DNA from: Allodiplogaster sudhausi
Lineage: Eukaryota > Nematoda > Chromadorea > Rhabditida > Diplogasteridae
Length of the DNA stretch: 64,000 nt
Assembly (NCBI GenBank): GCA_945643635.1
Contig: CALZFC010000017.1
Span: 545,001-609,000 of the forward strand
Reading direction: 5' to 3'
Shown here: piece after piece, positions 26,316 to 36,723 of the stretch
How the letters are laid out: every line of letters starts with the position of its first letter
How positions within the stretch are numbered: position 1 is the first letter of the stretch
The notes under the pieces: model-generated
What the model was told of the DNA's origin: nothing
Database searches by the model: none
What the model saw: only the letters and a program-made list of their open reading frames with translations
Made by a program: the position numbers and the translations under genes

Positions 26316-26348
<33 letters not shown>

Positions 26349-26683
26349 GTTGTAATAATAATCATTATTATTATTATTATTACTCTCATTTTTATTGTTT
26401 AGTTAAATTTATTTGGTTAGCATTTTACTATTATTTTGCGGATTTAAGTCTTAAACTTAATTTTTATATAATTTAACAAAATTAAATATAGATATTTAAA
26501 GATGAGTAAGAATTTAAATATATTAAAAAGAAAATTATGTAGACGGGCTACCCGGCCGACTACCGCGTCGTGCTCCAAAGGAGACTTGATGAGATCGTGT
26601 CAATAAACGACTCTCTCCCCTCCTTCTCCGTTCCCTCATCGGGAAGTGCGACATTCTCAGTCATCCAGAGGCGCAGGCATTAG
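9161..26683 (+). CDS. NBAS: NBAS/SMGL-1 homologue (beta-propeller plus Sec39 domain)
   Basis: NBAS is the large subunit of the NRZ (Dsl1-type) tether for Golgi-to-ER traffic and is also linked to nonsense-mediated decay (C. elegans smgl-1). I read 39 exons: 9161-9256, 9627-9760, 10125-10219, 10469-10605, 10833-10972, 11158-11291, 11646-11717, 11937-12047, 12218-12318, 12500-12581, 12901-12989, 13213-13374, 13767-13844, 14064-14204, 14957-15080, 15433-15545, 15896-16054, 16157-16259, 16786-16907, 17235-17364, 17559-17689, 17789-17874, 18039-18181, 18490-18555, 18886-19005, 19180-19272, 19559-19689, 19966-20089, 20618-20746, 21242-21456, 23417-23602, 24049-24184, 24481-24553, 24770-24874, 25097-25196, 25317-25424, 25644-25763, 26051-26212, 26543-26683. 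Phases agree at nearly every join. Exons 2-12 form the propeller (DRNGLAHCYTIIP, GLTSYRVIDC, VYLFALPSLS). From exon 13 the Sec39 region shows TLEELLNKT, TDLVYKGEW and WSKRRAREIEEDTGLASHAL, all close to the human protein. About 1,560 residues against about 2,370 in human. Introns 4 and 33 use GC donors. A one-base slip at 24108-24116 needs checking. Confidence 0.9.
11540..11622. repeat. (AT)n microsatellite in NBAS intron 6
   Basis: A run of alternating AT between exons 6 and 7. Simple sequence only. Confidence 0.9.
12619..12797. repeat. (CT)n-rich tract in NBAS intron 10
   Basis: CTCTCTCT/CATTCTCT tract between exons 10 and 11. The serine/leucine-rich open frame across it is a repeat by-product. 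Confidence 0.85.
13034..13222 (+). repeat. Short palindromic repeat TCCCTGAATCAGGG at the 3' end of NBAS intron 11
   Basis: The 14-mer TCCCTGAATCAGGG or close variants occur about six times, clustered most tightly at 13143-13220. The last copy supplies the acceptor of exon 12 (CTGAATCAG, then GGAGCATTG), so the splice site lies inside the repeat unit. Confidence 0.7.
14205..14956 (+). other. Long NBAS intron 14, no other gene seen
   Basis: About 750 bases between exons 14 and 15. Open frames occur on both strands but lack recognisable domains, and exon 14 joins exon 15 in phase without them. Confidence 0.6.
16241..16735 (+). repeat. Four-unit minisatellite (about 127-base period) covering the exon 18/intron 18 junction
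   Basis: Units start at 16241, 16368, 16497 and 16621. Each begins GTCGGAGGGAAATTGGAAG followed by GTAGTAAA or a close variant, i.e. the last 19 bases of exon 18 plus its 5' splice site, then about 100 bases of intron. The units are near-identical. Confidence 0.9.
19690..19950. repeat. (GA)n tract in NBAS intron 27
   Basis: GAGA-rich simple sequence fills the intron between exons 27 and 28. Long Ser/Leu-rich frames on the minus strand here are repeat by-products. Confidence 0.85.
20278..20605 (+). repeat. AT-rich minisatellite in NBAS intron 28
   Basis: About nine copies of a roughly 30-35 base unit of the form AAAATTAATTTGTTAATTAA plus TACAATGA or a variant, running up to the acceptor of exon 29. 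Close copies suggest recent expansion. Confidence 0.85.
21562..23139. mobile_element. Tc1-like fold-back element in NBAS intron 30
   Basis: The ends are CAGTACCGCCAAAAAGTC on the left and its reverse complement on the right, flanked by TA at 21560-21561 and 23140-23141. The terminal sequence continues with CAACTTTTGGTTTTT, close to the Tc1 terminal repeat as I remember it. The two halves are inverted copies of each other for most of the 1,578 bases: left 21562 to about 22200, right about 22480 to 23139, with scattered differences. A roughly 280-base centre is unpaired. I see no transposase frame. It lies wholly inside the intron between 21456 and 23417, so the NBAS transcript would carry a very long RNA hairpin before splicing. 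Confidence 0.88.
23360..23378 (+). repeat. Dispersed GGCGCGAATTCAAA motif, copy near exon 31
   Basis: GGCGCGAATTCAAA followed by a T-rich stretch, 40-55 bases before the exon 31 acceptor. Similar copies lie at about 24733-24746 (before exon 34), 26012-26025 (before exon 38) and 28100-28113 (in the receptor pseudogene region). A partial copy is near 3930. Confidence 0.6.
26222..26385 (+). repeat. (ATT)n microsatellite in NBAS intron 38
   Basis: Long run of TTATTA/ATTATT triplets directly after the exon 38 donor. The tyrosine- or leucine-rich frames across it are by-products. Confidence 0.9.
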
Positions 26684-27291
26684 GAATCGATATAATTTTT
26701 TTATGACGTCATCTTTTTTAATGACGTCATGACCTAGTTGCTACAATAAGGAAATTACTACAATTGAAACATGCTTATTAAATCGCTCATTTAGTATTTA
26801 TAATACCGTGATTTATCGCAAGCGTGCGTTCTTGTTATGGGTGTGTTATACTGTTTTTGGGTCCCTTGATAATTCAATGATAATTCGTCAAAATTTGTTA
26901 ATATATCTTATTTGATGGAGTGCCTTTAAAGCTTGTAGATGTGTTGCATTCAAGATAAAAAAATTTTTCTCGTAGTCATCGACTGTCGCAGGTGCGGAAC
27001 ACTTTGTGATTTAAACGAAAAGAAAAATCGGTCGAAAAATCATTTTGAGATTCGACAAATTCGTCACCGCCACGACATTGTCAGCTGCGTAAAGTAGATA
27101 TCGCTCGTGGCAATCGGGTCCTCTTTCCCTGTGATGGCTCTGAAATGACGAATTCTCGAAAGTTAAATCGTAATATTTGGTGTGCTTCAATTTCTTTGTG
27201 TTTCGTACTAAATTCACCATAAGTCAGCTACAATGTTCTAAATTCACAAGCATTCTTCAAAAGATATAAGTGAAAAAGTGGTGCCCTTCAC
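26684..27291. other. Intergenic region between NBAS and a convergent receptor pseudogene
   Basis: No gene recognised. The 3' ends of the plus-strand NBAS gene and the minus-strand receptor pseudogene face each other across about 600 bases. Confidence 0.6.
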
Positions 27292-29153
27292 TTACTTTTC
27301 ATCAGCTATATGGAGTATGGCGCAGATGCGCCGTGGCAGTATAGACAAGGCCAGGTATTCGCGAAGCGGCCGCACCGAACAGACCATGGCACTGAAGATG
27401 ATCGCGTAGAACCTGGGATGTATTGATTCATTTTTTCTCTCTTACATTTCTTCATGAGGAACAGACAACAAAGATATGTATGTACTATCATGTTTATAGG
27501 TAACTGTACAAGCAAAGGTTAACTTTTAATTTAAATTTATTTAAATATATTTGAAATCGGAGTAATTATTTGCTTCAACATCTCTCGCACCAGACTTGAA
27601 AACTTATCGATTTCTATATTTCAAATAAATATATCTGAGATGCGGATCAATAGATTCGATCGCACCAGACTTGAAGGCAGGTGACAGCGGCCGAATGCAT
27701 CTCGTTGAGCTGCCGATTCGGTCAGTACTGCGTGTTGAGGACGTACGAGGAGAGGATGATAATGGGTACGAGCATGAAGATGACGATGCCGGCCGCGATG
27801 GACGCGCGTCGTACAAGCTGTGCAAAAAGTAAGTAAGTGAATTTAAATGTAAGCTTCTTTACGGTCACTGAAGTGGCACATGTATATACATAGTATGTAT
27901 ATATTAACATGGTTAAGTAACATATATATAAAATATACAAGTTCAAGATGGCTTCATAATATATGATTAAATCCAACTAATTACGAAATGCAAAAGAACG
28001 CAAAAATTAAGCACGCCCAGCGCTTCTTGCTCCTTTAAAGGAGCACTAACCTCAGCCGTAATCAATTTTTAATTTTCCTAACGCGTGTAAAGAAAATAGG
28101 CGCGAATTCAAACGTAAATTTTTGACTCCATTAAATGATGAATCATCACTAGCGAGCGAAATTCAGGAGAATACAAATATGAAGCACGGCAGGCGCTTCT
28201 TGCACCTTTAATAATGCTAATAATAGTTATTGTTGTTGTCGTTGGATGTGAACAGCAGAGCAAAAACGAACTCTAAGAATGAGAATGTTCTCTCTGAGCT
28301 GGGTCCTCAGACTGAGCGTATAGTCGCAGAATCTGGTCATTTCGAGCCGGCGCACTTTTCACTCGTTTCGCTTTAGGAGAAGGTGATATGCCTGGAAAGA
28401 TATTGAATTAAGCTTACTTTTTAAAGCATTTATTAAAAATTTTCTTTTTTTCGAGCAAATTTTTTTTCTCGGTATACATGATCTGTGTACTTAAAATTAT
28501 TTGTTGTACATACTACATGCAAATGTACTTTGAATTGGAGGAAATGTGGTGCTATGTAATTACTTAAGTAATCTGCTAATTGTAAGTACATAAATTAGCA
28601 TCAAGACACCACTGGCTACAACACTTACGAAGACACTTGCTCCAATGGGCGCGAGAAGATACGTGAGATAGCGCATGCCGCTGAGAAGACCTGATGAGTC
28701 ATCAAAGTCAGAAAAGCAAAAACAAAATGCACATGACAAAATTGTACTGACAAACACGAACGAACACCCTGAGATAAGGAAGACGAGAATTGCCGTATAA
28801 ATACAGTTGACTGCTATCATAATGATGGAAATGTACATGCGCGACGTCCTTTCGTAGTCCTCTACAAGAGCAGTCGCGACAGCTCTATAATAAAAAAAAC
28901 GAAATAAAAAGCAAAAATAAAAGCTAAAATATTTAAGTAATTGTTAAGGAAAAAAAAGCTTTTGAATAATAACAATAATAAATACATTTTATTTTTTTAC
29001 ACCAACCTCTCAATGACCACACATAATGTGGTGTGGATGGTGACATAAAGGCCAAAAATACGCGCGGTCGAAAGCCACCTTAGCGCAGGATGAGTGGGGT
29101 CTGAAGTTATTTTATTCTAACTTAAAGCATGAATAAAATTTAGTGTATCCGGA

Positions 29154-31803
29154 CGCACACAAGAAAAAATACCATTGAATTTCCGAAATCGCAATACACC
29201 TTGGGTGAATACCATTCAAAATAATAGATGTTCGCGGAAATTTAGTTCGGAAGCACTAGTTTTGTGCAATGGTAAAAACCGCAAAGGAAAATACTTTACT
29301 CTGAGCCCTACCTCAAGTGCGTCAGATAGTACTCCTTGGCGCAGTTCCATCTTGCGCATATATGGCGTCAAGCGGCAAGATTTGGTTGCGATTCAGTACT
29401 AGGCTGCAACCATAGTTTTTTTTACTTAATGTGTTTCATAGTTGATTTTGATAACTTTGCAATGAATCCGCTTTCCAGGAACGTGCATACGACGCGTTTC
29501 AGTTCATGCAGGGCGGCTCTGTCCCTTGGACACTCGCTTAGCAGGTTGGTAGAAATTTTTTTATTACGGATGTTGTTAAGGGTTGTTCTTCTTGCTAGTT
29601 CTTGTTATATTTTTATATTTTCTTTTAAATTTTGGCTTAGCCTATTATTCCCTCAATTTTATAGACTTTGCGGTGGTAAGGTGCGTTGGGCGGCCACTCG
29701 AGACGGAGGCAGTGGACCGAAAAGTGCAAGGTATGCATGCCTTGAGAATATTAAAAGTTAACTTGTGAATGAGTACTGTAGCTTTAATTCAGGTCCCGTT
29801 CGTAGGCAGCAACAAGGGATATCTCATAGTATTCGTCTACAATCGACGTCAACGTCTTGCGAGAAATGGAGAGACTACTCTTCGACCGTACAAGAGGAAA
29901 ATGCCACAGAGAGAGCCCGAGGATTCAGAAGCACAACGGCTTATATGCGAAGAGCTTCGACATGTCCCGGATGGTACCGATGCTTCGAGAAAGTTACTCG
30001 AAGAGACACGGTTTGCATCGCTTTTAAGTAAAATTTTAGGTTTTTTTTAAATTATTTCTAAACAATTGATTATCCTAGTTTAATGTTTTAGTAGTCTAAG
30101 TGTACTTGTAGAAACTACCGGCTCGATCTGTGTCGGAGAAAATGGCCTTCCATTGCTATTCAAGAGATTCGACAACTCGCATATCCAGCTCAGGTATTTA
30201 ATCATCTTTTGCACCGCATACAATAACATATTAATGATATGAAAGAGTAATGTATGTTTTTCCTTCATAATTATAGTTGTTATCGGACTTTGACCACGGC
30301 TTCAACGTGAATACTCGAGAATTCATCCTTCAATGGCCTCGGATTCGTGCCTATCTCAACAGTCTTCTCGATACAAATTTTTCACCTGCTGAAAAGGCAT
30401 CTATTTCCGCATTGAACACCGCGACTGGTACAGGTGAATCAATTAAAAAAATACCTTTCGCCCTCTTGAGCACAATTACATTACAGAAAAGTAGTAACAT
30501 GTCATTACAGAAGCACTTTCGTTCCAAGCGGTACTGGCCGTGCTTGCGCTCTTCAAAAAGTACTGCCCTCGCAAGCAGTTGGCTCGAGTTGGCCGATTCT
30601 TCTCTACCTTTCTAGTCAGCCTTTTATAACTTTGTGCATTATTTTACTCATACTTAAAGTATTTTACTTACATCATAATTAAAGTATTTTACTTAATGGT
30701 ATCTCTTTCCTTTTTTGACTCTTCTTTTGCTGCTTAATTGAAAATTCTCTGCTTGTTACAGCGTGAGCCAGACTCAGCACACGTGGTCAACAAGCTTTGC
30801 GAGATGCAGTTTCGGCAGCCCCTTGTTGTGCTTTACGGCCAGAACACCACGCAGTTCTCCGTGTTTTGTAACGTGAGTCCTTCTTTTTTTAGCATAATTT
30901 AGCAACAACACGAAAATGAACCAGCGAAAGAGTTAAAATGCAAAAATATTCCACTAGTATCCTACTACATTTGCTACAAATAGCTTCGATTTTAATTTCC
31001 TTTTTGTGCATTTTTTATATTATTCCAGGGAGTCGAGATCCTGTGTGAAGACTCGTTCATCGAAGCGGTTACTGTGGCGTTGGCATGCCATTTCATCTTC
31101 CATCTCCGCTTTGACGCTGAAGTTGCCGATCTTTGGGGGCTCTTCTCTGCCCTGATTGGCGCGCCCTTCACTCTAAAGTCGAATACTGCAATCAACCTCG
31201 CCGACAGCATCAAAAGGCATTTGTCGTCTGATTAGATTCCATATCTTATTTAAAGCGTACAAATGTCTATTTGCATTTATCAGAATCTATTCTAATTTGA
31301 ACTAATTAGTTTCGCTAGCAATTATTAGTTACTTTGGTTTCTTTAAACCACTTACAGTTGTGCTTTGTTGTTGTTGTTTTTGCGTAATTGGTTTCCTTAA
31401 ACCACTTTCATTGTTGACTTTCAATCTTTAACTGGTCAATTTTTGATGACTCAGGGTGCTGTTACTTTGCAGGTAAAAGTAGTTAGAAGATGATTGAAAT
31501 AAACTGTTGTTACTTTCATTATTCAATGCAAAGTGGAATGAAAGGGGCGAGGCTAATAGATTGGCCCGTGAAGCGACAGGGAAGGAAGGGAGGAGGGGGG
31601 GGGGGGCTGCCAGCGCTAGCTCGAAAATACCATTCCGGCAGGTGTAATTCACGCCAAGCCGTGTTTTTATGGTATTTGACCAATGGACCTGAAACAATAG
31701 TTTAAACTTGCTCATTTTTAGAGTATATACTCTAAGAAGCAGCGACGATGGTATTTACCATCGACGAGACTAGTAGTCGTAATGGTATTTTTTCTTGTGT
31801 GCG
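29154..31803. mobile_element. 2.65 kb TIR element carrying a spliced gene
   Basis: CGCACACAAGAAAAAATACC followed by ATT begins at 29154, and its reverse complement ends at 31803, giving a perfect 23-base inverted terminal repeat. Several further ATACCATT/AATGGTAT motifs lie just inside both ends, as in elements with subterminal binding sites. I see no clear target-site duplication. The whole segment lies in the second intron of the receptor pseudogene and is absent from the paralogous intron, which is about 120 bases. It contains a multi-exon plus-strand gene. No transposase is recognised, so the superfamily is open. Confidence 0.7.
29480..31235 (+). CDS. Multi-exon gene inside the TIR element, SAMD3-like uncharacterised family (tentative)
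   Basis: Probable exons: about 29480-29542, 29664-29730, 29793-30030, 30110-30193, 30278-30433, 30510-30615, 30764-30871 and 31030-31235 (stop TAG 31233-31235). Readable protein blocks are EEFLRHVPDGT-type helix text near 29960 (EELRHVPDGTDASRKLLEE), then LLSDFDHGFNVNTREFILQW, EALSFQAVLAVLALFKKYC, FRQPLVVLYGQNTTQFSVFC and a C-terminal ALACHFIFHLRFDAEVADLW. From memory the order (a tryptophan-rich middle, a PLVVLYG strand, then a helix ending in an FHLRF-like motif) resembles uncharacterised animal proteins often labelled SAMD3-like, many in repeated copies. I cannot confirm this without a search. The 5' end is not resolved; the first two exons are weak. Confidence 0.5.
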
Positions 31804-31945
31804 CTAATTAATCGTACATATGTATGCTAATTAATCGTATGCAAATTAATCGTATGCTAATTAATCGTATGCAAATTATTCGTATGCTAATTAATCTTAT
31901 GCAAATTAATCTTATGCAAATTAATCGTATGCTAATTAACCGGCT
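31801..31945 (-). repeat. 15-base minisatellite next to a 5' splice site of the receptor pseudogene
   Basis: About nine copies of GCATACGATTAATTT-type units (minus strand) begin within about 20 bases of the exon 2 donor (CTTG, then GTTAGCC) and run to the edge of the TIR element. Confidence 0.75.
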
Positions 31946-32129
31946 AACCAAGATGGCCAAAGACGCCGAGCTCGCCGACGAGTAGCTGAACGGCGCGCGT
32001 GTACAGCATGAGCTGCCATGCGGAGATGCACACCGAGACGAGCGACGTGAGATTGATGTGAACGACGCGCACGCGCAAGCTGATCGGATGGAGTATTGTG
32101 ACGACGACGGCGGCGATGAGCACGGAGAC

Positions 32130-32610
32130 GGCCTGTGGGGGAGGTGTTTGTTTGTTTGTTTGTTTGTTTATTTATATGCTTATTTACTTGTTTGTTTGTT
32201 TGTTTGTCTGTTTTGTTATTTGACAAATTGACAGACAACGTAAGAAATTTTTAATAAGATGTTTGTAAAAGTTCTAGAAGAAATTGAAGGAAGCATCAAA
32301 GAGATGAAAGAAATGCTACAGACCCCGAGTCCGAGAAGCACTTTCTCGGACTCGAGGTGAGTAGTAATCAATACAATTCTTTCATTTTTAATTCTTTCAT
32401 ATAATTCTGAACGGAGACTGCCTGTGAGTGTGGGAGGTGTTTGTTTCTTTTTTTTTTGTTATTTGACAAATTGATGGACAACAACGTAAGAAATTTGAAT
32501 AAGATGTTGTTTTGTAAAGGTGCTGGAAGAAGTAAAGGAAGCATCACGGCGAAAAAGAAAAAAAAAGAGTCTATCGATTGCTACAGACCTCGAGTCCGAG
32601 AAAGACCTTG
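32130..32610 (-). repeat. Tandem duplication of exon 1 end and intron 1 in the receptor pseudogene
   Basis: About 230 bases ending at 32350 resemble the block ending at 32600. Shared landmarks are GGGAGGTGTTTGTTT, TTATTTGACAAATTGA and CAGACC(T/C)CGAGTCCGAGAA. The block holds the end of exon 1, its donor and the following intron. Confidence 0.65.
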
Positions 32611-32689
32611 TAGATGGCGACGTATGCGTCGTCGACAAAGACATCTCCGTAGGTGTACATGAGCGTTGGGCATGTCGAGTTCTTCATGT

Positions 32690-34002
32690 CAAAATCATCA
32701 AAGATTGAAATGGGCATCGGTAAGGCGGGCGTGAAGCGTGCCCTCAAGAACCGGAGAACCTCTCATCACTCGCTACCGAGAGGTCTACTAGATACATACA
32801 TTTAGATATCGATGCGGATGTTTCAGAAGAATCGCCAAGTTTTTTGCTTGAAAACTTTTCTAATAGCCATGTTGCTTCCTGCCTAGAAACAAGGGGTTAG
32901 CTGTAGCCTTAATAGACGGGGAAACGTCGGGGTGGTTTCTTGGCTATTTGCTACGTGGTCATCGAAGCCCGTAAATGTCTAGAATTATCACCTTGGAAAT
33001 GTTGACTTCTGTGTCTGTGAAGAAAGCGTCGCGCTTGCCCTGTATGTATGTACATTTAAGCACACTGTTCTCCTGTTAGGAGTGGGGTGAAGGGAAAATG
33101 TATTGCATTTTCATCTGTTTCATTTTAAGATTCAATTATCTCGAATTTACGTTAGAAACTTAATTTTCGCTCCCGATATTTCTGCTCCTTTGATCTCATT
33201 CAGAACTGATGACTCGAATGCAAGCATAAATTATTTTAAAAAACAACTTACTTTGAACTTTAAAGTTCCAATAAGATAGTTCACTTTATCCACCAGGAGC
33301 GATGTATGCTGTCGTGCCTATCTTGTTGCTATGAGTGCAATAGATAATTTGCGATGAACGATCAAGATCGGTGTCGGGTAGCGGCAGAACGTGTCATTTG
33401 TGACCGTGTATAGTTTAGTAGTTCAGTGAAGAACTTCCTTCCTTTTCAAAACGGAAAAGAAGACATGATTCTTACAAAAAAAACGCTGCAGACGGTAAAG
33501 TATAATTTAAAGGACGGAACACACTTCAAAATGCTCTGCAAAAAAAATTGCTACTTAGCATATGTATGTATCATCTAAATGAACGTCATCAGAGAAGAAT
33601 TTTTAGAATCAATGCAGTAAGTCGCCTGCATAACTATATATAATCAATCAGCAGTTGCGTATATTAATAGGAAAAAGGGTATAACAAAAAAGGGTGATAA
33701 CAAAATGTGGCTATTTGTATTTCCATATTCACAAATCGTGCATACTGCAAATACTGCAAATTGCTCTACAGATTCCTAGAATAAATACTAATTTGAACGA
33801 CGGCTTTACTTTCTCTTCTTCACTATGTAAGATTCATCTGTCCTTTTTGACTTGGAAAGCGAGTAGGAGTGGCACCTGTCTCTTTTTGATCACTTCCACG
33901 ATGAAGTCAGTTGTTCAAAGTAGATGTTTCCCATCGCAATGTGGTCCTCTCTTTGCACGGTAGCCCTTAATTAATGGCTGTTTAATTAAGTAAAGACTGT
34001 TT
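32690..34002. other. Intergenic, no gene recognised
   Basis: Between the two Sra-type receptors. No conserved domain text, RNA gene or element end was recognised. Open frames here are short and without support. Confidence 0.5.
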
Positions 34003-36723
34003 TCAATTTTCCTGGTTTACAGCAAATTCCTCCTGCGCATAAATGTTGCACAAGTGGTTTTTTTTCAGCAAAATTATAGTGCAGAATGTTGTTTGTTTGA
34101 CATGAAATAATAAAAATATAAAATATATATATGTATGTACATAAGTAATGAAATTTTTAACGTAATAGAAATCGACGCATTCCTCTAACTTTCCATAATC
34201 TAAGCCGATTCGTTGAAGAAGACGCCGCGGCAGCAGCGCAATCAGTAAGTGCTCTCGAAGAGGCCGAATCGCGAAGAAGATAAAGCCGTATGTTATGGCA
34301 TAGCCCCTGCGAGATATTAGCATAAAGATGTGTTGTATGCACTGGAATTGGGAATAATGCGCAAAGTAGACCACCACCAAGGACTCTTCATAAGTAAAGA
34401 AAAACCAACGAAACATTCGTTTTACAACAGCAACAACAACAAATTAATGATGTGTTTTAAAAATAAAAAAAAAGAATTAGGAAGTATATGTATGTACATA
34501 TGTATCTCATACCAGACTAGCAGAAGGTTAACGATTGCGCTGTGGATCGCGATCATCTGCAGCCGATTCGGTCCGTGCTGGCTCTCCAAGACGACTCCAG
34601 CGGCGATGAGAATGGGAATGCCGAGGAAGACGCCGACGGCACCAGCGAGCGCTGCGCGGCGTACCAACTGGAATTCAATTGGATCTACATATGTAGATCA
34701 ATAATCCTAATTGTAATAAGTGACTACCATGCTATCTTGCAACAATGCGTCTACACGACAATATCAGAAGTTCATGGGCAAAAAAAGATCACAACGCATT
34801 CTTGTTGTTCAATGAAATGATCTTCAAGAACATTATTAATGCTTTCTATTATACATTGCGTAGGAAATGTTTGCGTTTTTAAATCTGACTGTTCTTTTTG
34901 AAAATGCCCGCTAAAAATGCCGGCAAGAGAAAGAGTAAGTTCTTGCCTATTGGCAGGAGGATGCATTTACCAGTATAACCTTTAAGATAAGAATATTCTC
35001 TCTGAGCTGCGTCCGCAGACTGAGCGTGTAGTCGCAGAAGCGAGTCATCTCGAGCCGGCGCACCTTTCGCTCGTTCCGCTTCAGCAGAGCGTGATAGACC
35101 TGAAGAGAGCTGATTATCGGTTGTATTGATAAATAAGATTTACAGAGGCTTTTCATGGAGCATAATCAATCTATGGAGTCTTTACTCTCTGAGTCTTGCA
35201 TATTGTTTTCTTCGGGATTATACTAGCTTTTTTTGAAAAGGCTCTATAGGTCAGCAATTAACGTGCAACAATGTTGTAAAGCAGACTGATGTCACAGAAC
35301 AACTACAACCGTTTATATATAAAAAAATATATAGTTTAGAAATAATTAACTTACGCATACACTCGCATGAATAGGTAGTTGAAGCGCAATCTGATAGTAT
35401 ATGCCGTTGACATAGCCTGAATCATTGTGATGCGTTATCTATATAATATATTATTTATATTTAAAAAAAAAGAAATATAGCACTTCATGTCCAGCAATGA
35501 GGCTGATGATATCTATTAATTTACTTCAACAACAACAACAAAAAAGTCAATCTTATGGCAAACGGACATTCTGCCAAAACGAACGCGACGGCAGCACTCC
35601 AGAATGCGTTGATTGCAACCATGGAGGCGGAAACATACAAGCGTTGCTGGCATTCGTAATTGGCAACAAGAGCTGTAGCGATTGCTCTGAAGCGAAAAGG
35701 AATCCTAGGTTTTTTTTTTATTCTTTTTTTCCATAAAATTAAAATAATTTCATTTTGCAAAACTGTGACCTCTCAATGACGACGCAGATTGTGACGTGTA
35801 GAGTGTAGAGGAAGCCGAACATGCGTATTATTGAAAGACTTTTTATAGCAATATGATCAGGGCCTACAAAGGAGTGAACGACTTTATTGATCTGCCTGCA
35901 AGTGACCTTCAATTAACAGATTTTAAAAAGGTTGCTTGGAAAGTGAAAAAGGATGGGCATATCGAGGAGGAATATGAGCGACTAACTAATATAGCCAAAA
36001 GCGCGAAATTCTCCGATAAGCAGCTGAATGCCTCGAGCGTAGATCATGAACAGCCATGCCAAGAGGGAGGACGACACGAGCACGGTCAGATTGACGTGCA
36101 CGACACGACAGCGCAAGCTGAGCGGATGAAGTATGGAAAAGAGCACGCCGGCCGCGACAATGGAGATGGCCTATAAGGAACAGCGTTGATGGATTATATT
36201 TGATGGTAATCGTCGAGCGTGGGATGCGAAACTACTACCTATACATATGAGACAGTGTGAATTAAACAATTTAGTTTTTTTCTGCAATTTTCGAGTAAGC
36301 TGTTATTTTTGGCACGGATTTAGAATATTCCACTGTTTGCCATAATTGACGATAGTTAAAATTGCCAGATCAGCGTTTTGACTATTTTAACGATCGTAAA
36401 AAATGGCAAGCAGTGGAATATTCTAAATCTGTGCAAAAAACAACAGCTCATTCTAAAATTGCGGAAAAAAAACCAAATATTTGAAATCACACTGTCTTAT
36501 ATGCATATCTCGAATCAAAAACAGAACTCTTTTATTGTAATGCATGTCTGCCTTCTAGTTTCTCCGTAGACACACTAATTACATGCAACTTTACATGCAT
36601 AGTACACACCTCAATCATGCGAAGAACCCTGTAGGCAGTAATGTAAGAGTCGTCGACGAAGGCGCCCTGGGACGTGTAGAGCGGCGTTGGACAATTCGAC
36701 GACGAGGAGGAGGTATTTGACAT
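34003..36723 (-). CDS. Sra-superfamily (sre/srab-like) serpentine receptor
   Basis: Better-preserved paralogue of the pseudogene to its left. Exons (minus strand): 36723-36610 (N-terminus NCPTPLYTSQGAFVDD), 36170-35987 (helices 1-2: AAGVLFSILHPLSLRCRVVH then NLTVLVSSSLLAWLFMIYAR), 35863-35770 (RMFGFLYTLHVTICVVIER), 35686 to about 35560 (AIATALVANYE and helix 4), about 35412-35365 (GIYYQIALQLPIHASVC), 35099-34980 (LSLRTQLRENILILK), 34667-34513 (helix 6) and from about 34319 down (FIFFAIRPLREHLLIALLPR). The phases I checked agree and no stop interrupts the exons. ERS/RA.AT....YE and QLREN are superfamily landmarks. The C-terminal end is uncertain: the last frame stays open to 34003, but an internal donor near 34180 is possible. 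Expected role is chemosensation in ciliated neurons, known for the family and not shown here. Confidence 0.75.
36249..36499. mobile_element. Palindromic MITE, copy 1
   Basis: The ends are GACAGTGTGAATTAAA and its inverse near TA dinucleotides. The interior is also self-complementary (TTTTTGGCACGGATTTAGAA against TTCTAAATCTGTGCAAAAA). About 250 bases, no coding capacity. A second copy is at 41618-41865. Confidence 0.8.

Larger units (their letters stand above)
27292..32687 (-). pseudogene. Sra-superfamily (sre/srab-like) serpentine receptor pseudogene
   Basis: Members of this superfamily are seven-helix chemoreceptors of nematode sensory neurons. On the minus strand the exons are: about 32687-32588 (MKNSTCPTLMYTYGDVFVDD), about 32132-31955 (ILHPISLRVRVVHINLTSLV), about 29107-29007 (ARIFGLYVTIHTTLCVVIER), about 28887-28740 (AVATALVEDYERTSRMYISI), about 28690-28625 (GLLSGMRYLTYLLAPIGASV), about 28380-28265 (LSLRTQLRENILIL), about 27829-27680 (helix 6) and about 27420-27292 (SVRPLREYLALSILPRRI). 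The ER...AT....YE and QLREN motifs mark the superfamily. Two in-frame stops appear where the paralogue at 34003-36723 has coding codons: CGA to TGA at 28361-28359, and GGA to TGA near 27737 (NTQY*PNR). A 2.65 kb TIR element sits in the second intron. Aligned exons and two stops make the pseudogene call fairly secure. Confidence 0.8.

Noticed and set aside
26041..26476. Tyrosine/leucine-rich protein across 26200-26400
   Set aside because: Translation of an (ATT)n microsatellite; the real exon 38 ends at 26212.
9161..26683. First idea: Nup133-type nucleoporin
   Set aside because: A propeller followed by helical repeats also fits a nucleoporin, but the text TDLVYKGEW, WSKRRAREIEEDTGLASHAL and the exon 34-36 blocks match NBAS segment by segment.
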